This document shows, one piece after another, positions 16,801 through 22,351 of a DNA stretch of 26,516 bases. The DNA comes from Pavlovales sp. CCMP2436 (lineage: Eukaryota > Haptophyta > Pavlovophyceae > Pavlovales), in the NCBI GenBank assembly GCA_026770615.1, contig MU631335.1:249905-276420 (forward strand), written 5' to 3'. Made by a program: the position numbers and the translations under genes. The notes below the pieces were generated by a model that saw nothing but the letters and a program-made list of their open reading frames with translations, did no database searches and had not been told where the DNA came from. Numbering within the stretch: position 1 is the stretch's first letter; the number at the start of each line of letters is the position of its first letter.

Positions 16801-18611
16801 ACAGCACCTGCGGGGGGCGGGGCGGGGGGGGGTGGGTAAGAGTGCCTACAGGGGGGGGGGGGGGGGGGGGGGGGGGCTTTGACAAGTGTCTTTGGGGGCA
16901 CACGTCGAAGGAGCTGCGAAGTATCTGCTGGAGCCAGGACCCTATTATTGGTTAATCCTTGCCGACAAGGGATTATCCAAAGCGATATGTACTGTAAACT
17001 GTAAACTGGTTTTTAACCAGTACGGTTTTTAATTTCGGTAGAAACCGAGACCTGGCTCCAGCAGCGAGGCACTTGCAAAACAAGAACAGTCACAGCAACA
17101 GCAACGGTAATAGCAAGGGCAGTAGCAGTAGTAATAGCAGTAGTCATAATGAAGAGGGGTGCTCATAGTAGCAGTAGTTAGAATGAAGGGGGGTGCTCAT
17201 AGTAGCAGTAGTCAGAATGAAGGGGGGTGCTCATAGTAGCATTAGTCAGAATGAAGGGGGGTGCTCATAGTAGAAGGGAGTGCTTACACGTCGAAGGAGC
17301 CTGCAAAGTAATAACAATAATAAGAAGGGGGTGCTTACAAAGTAATAACAATAATAAGAAGGGGGTGCTTACAAAGTAATAACAATAATAAGAAGGGGGT
17401 GCTTACAAAGTAATAACAATAATAAGAAGGGGGTGCTTACACGTCGAAGGAGCCTGCAAAGTACACGAGGCGCTTGCGTGGCTTGGAGAGGTCTAGGCTG
17501 TCGAAGACGCGCAGGCACTCCTGGTTCGGCTGGGGGGGAGGGGTTGGGGTTGTGGGGAATGGGGTGGGGAAGGAATTGGGGGGGGAAGGGGGGAGTCACA
17601 AAGGTTGTAGACCATGTGTCTCTGCGTGGGTCGGGGGGTGGCATCGCGAGGCCGCGCTCCTGGTTTTTGTTTTTATTTTGTTGTTATCAGCATTAGCATG
17701 AGTATGCGTAGTATTGGTTTAGCATGAGACCCTCATATCTAATCTCGGTCTTCTCTCCAGTGTAACGTTGTTATGAACCGACGACGATGAGGGGTCTCGA
17801 GCGGAAGATATTATACAGAATAGCAACAACACATCTATGCTCGTACACCTTCGGGCTGCAAGTCGGGGGACGTTAAAAGAACTATTATAACAAAAAAAAC
17901 CTGGTGGCCCACATCGAAGGTGCACTTGCCCACTGACGAGGCCACGCTCTTAGGGTGCACGCGCCCGAAAGGCTTCATCCGGCCGACGATCGTTTTGCGC
18001 AGAGATTTCGAGAGCGGCTTCATGCGCAGCCGCATCGAGATCGACTCTGTGGTGACGTTCGCGTAGGGTGTGCCCACGAGGTCTGGGCCGAATGCGTGCG
18101 ACTTGGACGAGACCCAGAAGAAGTCGTTGCCACCGAAGCGGCGGAAGATCTTGGATCTCCGGAGCGCCAAGTTTGCCAAAGTCATCCGCTGTTCGTGCGA
18201 TTGATTGTGGCACTGCTGCATCTTCCAAGAAAGGTACTCCATGACCGGCAGGAAGAAGGCGTTGGCCTCGCTCGCGTCCAACACTCGCTGCGGGTGCGTC
18301 AACAAACGACGGTACACGTGCACCTCCTGCAGCCCCTCGCCGTGCGCCGTCTCGATCAGCTCGGCGGCGCCCCGGCAGACGAGGAGGTGCGAGAAGTCGA
18401 GCGCCGGCTCCTGCATCATAAAGTAACGCAGGCCAGACCCCAGCCGCGGCTGCGCGCCCGCAAGTGTGAACGCGGGGAGACGCGGTGCCATTGCTGCCAG
18501 TGCCACCGCCACCGTCCATACGCGTGTAAGGCCGGAGCGGTGTGAAGTACCCGAGCGGCGTACGGACACGACAGGCTGCTCAAGAGGCCCAGGCGCACTC
18601 GCCCGAGCCAT
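13431..18611 (-). CDS. Exostosin-like (GT47-type) glycosyltransferase gene, seven exons
   Basis: Predicted exons (minus): 17901-18611, 17443-17529, 15627-15796, 14698-14785, 14341-14401, 14088-14167 and 13431-13850, with TGA at 13431-13433. All six introns are GT-AG and every splice phase agrees, giving about 538 residues. An N-terminal hydrophobic segment ([19 protein letters not shown]) looks like a signal anchor, so the enzyme is probably a type II Golgi membrane protein. Exostosin features follow: [50 protein letters not shown], then [17 protein letters not shown] and VARMQKALF. The family transfers sugars onto polysaccharides or glycoproteins; the substrate here cannot be told. The last exon has an acidic linker and a coiled-coil-like C-terminus ([17 protein letters not shown]). 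An earlier ATG near 18713 gives an extra N-terminus with a partial internal duplication. Introns hold many repeats. Confidence 0.85.
13985..14065. repeat. AACGAAAAAAAAC short tandem repeat in intron 6
   Basis: Four to five loose copies of an A-rich unit of about 14-18 bases. On the gene strand it is a T-rich tract downstream of the donor. Confidence 0.7.
14088..14167 (-). CDS. Exostosin-like gene, exon 6
   Basis: 80 bases coding [17 protein letters not shown] and AARGQMLFQ. It matches the position where exostosins have the helix with a conserved Met-Gln after the GCIPV region. The acceptor is TGGCAG and the donor GTTTTTTG. Confidence 0.75.
14268..14302 (-). repeat. Introner-like shared intron segment, copy in intron 5
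   Basis: On the gene strand, about 37 bases after the donor at 14340, the sequence reads CGTCCCCCGACTTGCAGCCC then GAAGGCGTACGGGC. The same segment occurs in introns 3 and 1 (15566-15598 and 17838-17873) at a similar distance from the donor. Confidence 0.9.
14341..14401 (-). CDS. Exostosin-like gene, exon 5
   Basis: 61 bases coding [20 protein letters not shown]. The acceptor is TGCGCAG and the donor GTGACT, leaving one base of the next codon. Confidence 0.75.
14447..14600. repeat. Dispersed ~150-bp repeat in intron 4 (partner at 20390-20545)
   Basis: GATTCAAGCTGG, TCTGACTGT, GAGCTGCGTCGCCCATTGCC and GTGCCTTAGTCGGCTGCGCT are shared, in opposite orientation, with 20390-20545. In gene-strand terms intron 4 carries the same orientation as the plus strand at 20.4 kb. 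It fills about half of the 296-bp intron. Confidence 0.85.
14698..14785 (-). CDS. Exostosin-like gene, exon 4
   Basis: 88 bases. [17 protein letters not shown] is the hallmark 'GCIPV' region of exostosins, and VRYK ends it. The acceptor is CTAACAG and the donor GTGCTC. It is too short for length-based ORF calling. Confidence 0.85.
14915..15015 (+). other. G-rich tract in intron 3
   Basis: It shows repeated [24 protein letters not shown] runs. On the gene strand it is a C-rich pyrimidine tract about 130 bases before the exon 4 acceptor. It closely resembles the tract at 17531-17640. Confidence 0.75.
15276..15294. repeat. (CA)n microsatellite
   Basis: About nine CA units in intron 3. Confidence 0.95.
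15566..15626 (-). repeat. Introner-like shared intron segment, copy in intron 3
   Basis: From the donor at 15626 the gene strand reads TTGAATAATAGTTCTGTTAT, then CGTCCCCCGACTTGCAGCCC and GAAGGCGTACGGGCAT. Similarity to the intron 1 copy covers about 60 bases including the region right behind the donor. Confidence 0.9.
15627..15796 (-). CDS. Exostosin-like gene, exon 3
   Basis: 170 bases coding [16 protein letters not shown], then [16 protein letters not shown] and [11 protein letters not shown]. The acceptor is ACACAG and the donor GTAGCC. It enters in phase 0 and leaves after two bases of an Arg codon completed by exon 4. Confidence 0.8.
15871..16067. repeat. (AC)n/(GCAC)n microsatellite, ~200 bp
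   Basis: Nearly pure alternating purine-pyrimidine DNA (ACACACGCGC mixtures) able to adopt Z-DNA. It lies in intron 2, close to the exon 3 acceptor. The Cys/Val ORFs over it are artefacts. Confidence 0.95.
16258..16412. repeat. AT-rich simple repeats with (AC)n
   Basis: TACATATATAT and ATAGATATTC units flank about ten AC units (16339-16361). Noncoding, intron 2. Confidence 0.8.
16493..16544. repeat. (AC)n-(GT)n palindromic microsatellite
   Basis: ACACACACAC then ATGTGTGTGTG form a self-complementary arm pair. GT units then continue to 16544. Confidence 0.9.
16851..16876. repeat. 26-base G homopolymer
   Basis: An uninterrupted G run next to other G-rich DNA (16811-16835). Its length may be unreliable in assembly. 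Confidence 0.95.
16925..17064. mobile_element. MITE-like 140-bp element with 14-bp terminal inverted repeats
   Basis: CTGCTGGAGCCAGG at 16925-16938 is the exact reverse complement of 17051-17064. Inside are further hairpins: AATCCTTG/CAAGGGATT, ACTGGTT/AACCAGT (loop TTT) and TCGGT/ACCGA (loop AGAA). No coding potential. It lies in intron 2. Confidence 0.65.
17148..17460. repeat. 34-bp minisatellite in intron 2 containing splice-site-like units
   Basis: Four copies start near 17148, 17182, 17216 and 17250 (core GAATGAAGGGGGGTGCTCAT). Four more diverged copies start at 17308, 17342, 17376 and 17410 (core AATAAGAAGGGGGTGCTTAC). On the gene strand each of the latter contains GTAAGCACCCCC, a 5' splice-like motif. 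The array is bounded by two copies of the exon 2 edge (TTTGCAGGCTCCTTCGACGT) at 17283-17306 and 17439-17458. Confidence 0.9.
17443..17529 (-). CDS. Exostosin-like gene, exon 2
   Basis: 29 codons, [16 protein letters not shown] through [10 protein letters not shown]. It is flanked by a C-rich 3' splice site (17530-17531 AG) and donor GTGTAAGC. Phase is 0 on both sides. Its last ~18 bases recur in the downstream intron (17283-17302 and, diverged, 16900-16920). Confidence 0.75.
17531..17640 (+). other. G-rich tract forming the exon 2 polypyrimidine tract
   Basis: On the gene strand this is over 100 bases of C with few T, ending directly at the AG before exon 2. On the plus strand it has G-quadruplex potential. 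Confidence 0.75.
17769..17873. repeat. Two repeat segments in intron 1
   Basis: 17838-17873 is the third copy of the shared donor-proximal intron segment. 17769-17812 (TTATGAACCGACGACGATGA then GGGGTCTCGAGCGGAA) is a partial copy of the inverted repeat found at 19638-19727 and 20718-20818. One intron thus contains pieces of two repeat families. Confidence 0.85.
17901..18611 (-). CDS. Exostosin-like gene, exon 1
   Basis: It starts at ATG 18609-18611 (MARASAPG) or in the same frame further upstream near 18713. It ends GGCCACCAG before donor GTTTTTTTTG, phase 0. It carries the signal anchor and the N-terminal half of the catalytic domain. With the upstream ATG, two similar segments (LEQPAVPVRC..GTSHAR and [18 protein letters not shown]) precede the anchor, and a GTTGGGGAGAGGCGC unit is duplicated between them. 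Confidence 0.8.
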
Positions 18612-18711
18612 CACGCCGCGCCTCTCCCCAACGCGCCTCTCCCCAACGCGCGCGTGAGAAGTACCCACGCATCCGCATCGCACGGGCACAGCGGGCTGCT
18701 CTAGAGCCATC

Positions 18712-19002
18712 ACGCCCTCCGCGTCCGCTCCGGATCCCTCTTCAGCTCCCTAAAGATGCCAAGGAGCGCCTCCTTCCAGAGCTGCCCCGCCCTCCGCGTC
18801 TCCGGCCGTCCCTCTCCGCGTCCAGAGCGTTTTTGGCGCCATGCGTTATTGTGAGCATTTATTTTTTTAACAACTCCGACTTACTTAGAAAAGGGCAGCG
18901 GGCAGTGGGTTGCAGACATTCTGCCTCAGAAGTGGTCACTCCGAGCGTGAGGCGCGACGACGTTCAGTCACCCAGGCGGCATTAGTCACCCAGGCGGCAT
19001 AC
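18712..19002. other. Spacer, no supported gene
   Basis: A short direct repeat, AGTCACCCAGGCGGCAT, occurs at about 18967 and 18984. No coding signal is supported. Confidence 0.5.
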
Positions 19003-19158
19003 TTAGGCGCCGAGCCCAAACCGTGTCTCCCTGCGGAGGTGGTACGCGCCCTCAGCCCACTCGTCGGGGTTGCCGTCGTCGTCGCTGTCAGTGCGTGTGC
19101 CGCCGCCGTTGCCGGTGCCGGTGCCGGTGCCGGTGCGCAATGATGACCGTGTGCGCAT
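19003..19158 (-). CDS. Small ORF or terminal exon with a calcium-loop-like motif
   Basis: ATG at 19156-19158 opens a 51-codon frame ending TAA at 19003-19005. It starts MRTRSSLR, then four Thr-Gly pairs from a GGCACC hexamer repeat, then TDSDDDGNPDEWAEG and AYHLRRETRFGLGA. D-x-D-x-DG-x-x-DE is the layout of EF-hand, dockerin and thrombospondin-type calcium loops, and 'DGxPDEW' is frequent in such repeats. It could be the last exon of a larger gene. Evidence is composition and one motif only. Confidence 0.3.
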   Translation of the reverse strand: MRTRSSLRTGTGTGTGNGGGTRTDSDDDGNPDEWAEGAYHLRRETRFGLGA

Positions 19159-19379
19159 TTATGGGAGGGGACGTTGAACGTGACCCCCCGGTCTCGCGGT
19201 CTGCGGCCGTGAAAGTTGAACCCCCCCCACCCACCCACCCCACCACTTTCGCTGCTCGCGGCCTGCGGCCGCGATCGAGTGGAACGTACCCTCCCCCTTC
19301 CCGTCCTGCGGCCGCAAGGGTGGTGCGTACCCCCTATACTCCGTTAGAATATACCCCAATAAGAGCCTAAATAAATAAT

Positions 19380-20300
19380 TGACAGGTACGGTGGTTGGCA
19401 GAAAACATGGCAGAAAAAATGCGGCATCACCATTATCAGTCCACTGGCGAACTGGGTGGGCAAACCCGGCAAACACTCGAGATCGAGTGATGGGAGCAGC
19501 AGTGGTGACGACGATGGGAAAAGAAACCGGCGGGCCTGACGCGGTGAAGCAACTTTGGCGAGGACTTGGGCACCATCGGCAACTCAACGATGTAATTTTT
19601 GTCAGTGATGGGCCTTCAGCGCACAGGCGCAGCTGGAGGTACCTGCGGGCACGGCGGATTCACTCGCGAGAGCGACGTCGTTATGAACCGACGACGATGA
19701 GGGGTCTTGAGCGGAATAAATTACATCAAAAACATATGAACACTTTGAGGCGACATGGATGATAGAAACAGTAGATCAATAATTGCAAGCAGGGGGGGGG
19801 CTGGGATGCTGCAGTTTTTTTGTTTTTTTTACACAGTGAGCTGGTCCCAGTTTTACGTGGGAGACCGCGAACGGGACCGGACGTTTTATAGATATTTACA
19901 CTGTGTGTTGTTGCTGCACCACTGGGAGACTGGGAGACCTTTACGGGGCCGTCCGTTTTATAGATATTTACACTCTCATGAGTTCACGAACGGCATCGCG
20001 CGAAAAACATGGCAGAAAAATGCGGCACCATCAACGCAAACATATGAAACACTTCGAAGCGACATGGAAAAGTAGAACAATGATTGCAAGCAGGGGGGGG
20101 GAGGGAGGATCTCGAACCCGGGACCGATAGGCTATCCGTGTGCTCGCCACTCGGGAATGGTCCTATCGGTGTTGTTGCTGCACCTCTGGGAGACTGGAAG
20201 ACCGTTTACGGAGCCGGACGTTTTTATAGATATTTTCACATCCTTCATCAAAGTTCAGAATCTCTATCTTTCCCAAAAGCTTCCAGCTCTTTTTAAATCT
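19380..20300. repeat. Degenerate ~300-bp-spaced repeat cluster
   Basis: Several blocks recur about 300 bases apart: ACATGGCAGAAAAA(A)TGCGGCA at 19405 and 20008; ACATATGAA(A)CACTT..GCGACATGG at 19732 and 20040; ATTGCAAGCAGGGGGGGG at 19783 and 20084. TTTTATAGATATTTACACT appears at 19884 and 19956, with a variant at 20221, each preceded by CCGGACG or CCGTCCG. GTTGTTGCTGCACC..CTGGGAGACTGG occurs at 19906 and 20170. No protein-like frame is present. Confidence 0.8.
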
Positions 20301-20389
20301 GAAGATTCGTCAGCCCACAATGCCGACTCAGTAGGTACCCGTCAAGGTTGAAGCTGACGTTGTTGAGCTCGCGAGTGAGTTAGCTAGGT

Positions 20390-20545
20390 CGTGTCCGTAG
20401 GAGATCCGCGGTCGCCCGTTGCGACTAAACGGTATTATAAGCGCAGCCGACTAAGGCACGCAGCAGGTAATGGGCGACGCAGCGCTCAGACCAGCACAAC
20501 TTTCTTAGACTTCAGGACAGTCAGACTCCAGCTTGAATCTTTATC
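20390..20545. repeat. Partner copy of the intron 4 repeat
   Basis: See the repeat at 14447-14600. Blocks include AGCGCAGCCGACTAAGGCAC, GCAGCAGGTAATGGGCGACG and TCAGACTCCAGCTTGAATC. The spacing between blocks is kept. Confidence 0.85.
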
Positions 20546-20678
20546 CGTAATGTCCAACGCCTTCTCTGATGCGTGTTTAGGATGAAGCTCTCAGACCCAG
20601 ACCTCTTGAAAACTGCTGAGCCGCTATATATACAATTTAAGTATATAGCCTCAGTGGAAGGTATCATTCCATTGTTGA

Positions 20679-20702
20679 AGGGCCCTCCCGAGTCTCGAGG
20701 GC
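20679..20702. other. Short hairpin
   Basis: GGCCCTC and GAGGGCC form a perfect 7-bp stem near the right inverted repeat. Confidence 0.6.
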
Positions 20703-20818
20703 CGAGGGACCTGTTAGCTACATAATTTATTCCAACGCTCAAGACCCCTCATCGTCGTCGGTTCATTCATAACGATGTCAATCCGACGAAGAGTGAACCC
20801 GCCGTGCGAGCAGGTACC

Positions 20819-21189
20819 CCGACCCTAAAGTAGTTAACGTAATTTCTCGACTATATCTCGGCGGAGGCGCCCGCCGCCCAGGCGGCCGCCCCCGTTTGCT
20901 GGCGAGACTGGCAGAGACAAATTTAATGACATTTTTACGCGCTATAGGAGTTAGCTCGCTCACAAAACTACTATTGAAGGGCTTAAGGGCACACAAAACT
21001 AAAATCTGATAGGCTCAAGTTCATAACGTTACTTTAGGCTTCTTATTGCCCGCGATCCCCAGAACGTTACGCCATGAAAACGCCAGAGCACATTTTGGGT
21101 ACGTACGTGTAGTAGTCCAACTAGACACCGCGTGGTGGCTCCCGAGTATTGAAACTGTCGCGGCCTTCTCCGGCCGCCAGCCCCGGAGC
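20819..21189. other. Downstream flank of the TEX261-like gene, no gene seen
   Basis: There is no coding frame with protein-like composition on either strand. This is the 3' flank of the minus-strand gene ending at 21190. The GC-rich patch at 20866-20900 contains CGCCCGCC repeats only. Confidence 0.5.
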
Positions 21190-22269
21190 TCAGACTTTTT
21201 TGGTGAGTCCTGGCATGAGCTCCTCCTTTTTGGATCGGAAGAAGTCGAAGACGCTCAGGATCCCCGACTGCGTCTTCCCTCTCCGCGCGCCGGGCTGCGC
21301 ACGCAGCGAGCGTCGGGCAAGTGGGCGGATGTGAGCCGGCTCCCAGCTCGCGCGCGGCGCTGCGGCGTGCGGGGTCGCACTAGCGGCTGCTCGGGCGGCG
21401 CGCGTACCTCGGAGAATGCTTGGCTGGCGCCGAGGTGCTGGTTGGAGGGCAGCACGCTCTCGTTGACGGAGAGGCTGATGAAAAAGGCAAAGGGCACTAG
21501 CCAGCAGTTGGCCAGCAGGAAGCCCAGCACGAACCTGCGAGTGCACACGCGAGGGGCCCCGCGCGTGAGCGGCGAACAGCGGCACCCACGCAGGGCGTAG
21601 CCCAGCCCGTCCCGGCACGCGGGGCGAGGGGAGGCGGCGCGAGATGGTGGCGACGCGGCGGCGGCTGCACGTTTGGCGTGCTGCACGTACGCGGGTGAGT
21701 GGTAGTCGGAGGCGAAGTGGGCCACCCAGCCGTATGTGCAGACGGCGACCGCGACGCATGAGAGGAGGAAGGCGGGCGAGGAGAGCTGCAGGAAGGGGAA
21801 GCTCTTGAGCAGCTGGAAGTAGCAGCAGTGCGAGCCCATTCCAAGCAGCACCAGCTGCCACGGTAGCCGCTCGAAGACCAGGAGCAACACGTGCTCGATC
21901 AGGATCGCGATAATCGCCCAGTAGATGACGCGCTTCGTCAGGCTCGTGTACTCCTCGCACAGCTCGGCCAGGTAGTACAGCCCGCACGCTGCGCGCACGG
22001 CGCACGGGGTAACGTGCGCGAGTAAGCGTGGGGATGCGCACGGGGCTGGGCGCGCGCGGCGGCTGCGGCGCTCGCGCCTACCCAGGCAGATGGCGACGAA
22101 GACGAGGAAGAGGTACCCCGCCACGTACGTCACGGCGAGCGCCACGTAGCCCTGCGCCACCGCGGGGAAACAAAATGGGCCGGGGCGGGACGCGGGACGG
22201 ACGATGAGCGGCGGCATTCTGCGCATGCTCGCGGAGGCCCCGCAACGCGCAGAGCGGGAGCCACACCAT
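21190..22269 (-). CDS. TEX261/SVP26-family ER-Golgi membrane protein, four to five exons
   Basis: Exons (minus): start codon exon at 22267-22269, then 22082-22151, 21691-21988, 21408-21534 and 21190-21294 with TGA at 21190-21192. All introns are GT-AG and phases agree. Features are VALAVTYVAGYLFLVFVAIC (first membrane span), GLYYLAELCEEYTSLTKRVI, VFERLPWQLVLLGMG, SFPFLQLSSPAFLLSC, then FVLGFLLANCWLVPFAFF and ISLSVNESVLPS, and a basic C-terminus (FRSKKEELMPGLTKK). This matches the TEX261/SVP26 family, multi-span proteins that act in early secretory-pathway cargo sorting; yeast SVP26 helps load Golgi mannosyltransferases into COPII vesicles. The split of the first exon after ATG alone is my inference. 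The downstream exons are strongly supported. Confidence 0.88.
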
Positions 22270-22351
22270 GCTGGCTGCCACTTTTAAGAACCAGCTCTTA
22301 AAGTTTTCTGTTTTTTGAGCATACTCTGCGTTGGATCCAAGGTAGCGCGGA
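22270..22351. promoter_or_regulatory. Short divergent intergenic region
   Basis: About 80 bases separate the inferred start of the minus-strand TEX261-like gene from the plus-strand frame at 22352. It is AT-richer than its flanks and contains ACTTTTAAGA / TCTTAAAGT (22280-22304), an inverted repeat with one bulged T and a 6-base loop. It could serve both genes. The plus gene's start is uncertain. Confidence 0.35.

Larger units (their letters stand above)
19638..20818. mobile_element. 1.2-kb unit bounded by ~90-100-bp inverted repeats
   Basis: 19638-19727 (GGTACCTGC..CACGGCGGATTCACTC, CCGACGACGATGAGGGGTCT, GCGGAATAAATTA) is present in reverse complement at 20718-20818, with a few substitutions and short insertions. 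The interior contains the ~300-bp repeat blocks and the element shared with intron 4, but no transposase. A non-autonomous DNA transposon or a foldback structure fits best. Confidence 0.6.

Noticed and set aside
20095..20160. Possible tRNA or SINE: GGGTTCGAGATCC on the minus strand resembles a pol III B box
   Set aside because: No cloverleaf could be drawn. The only A-box-like word (TGGCGAGCACACGG) is too close, and the 9-bp ACCGATAGG/CCTATCGGT arms do not fit tRNA geometry.
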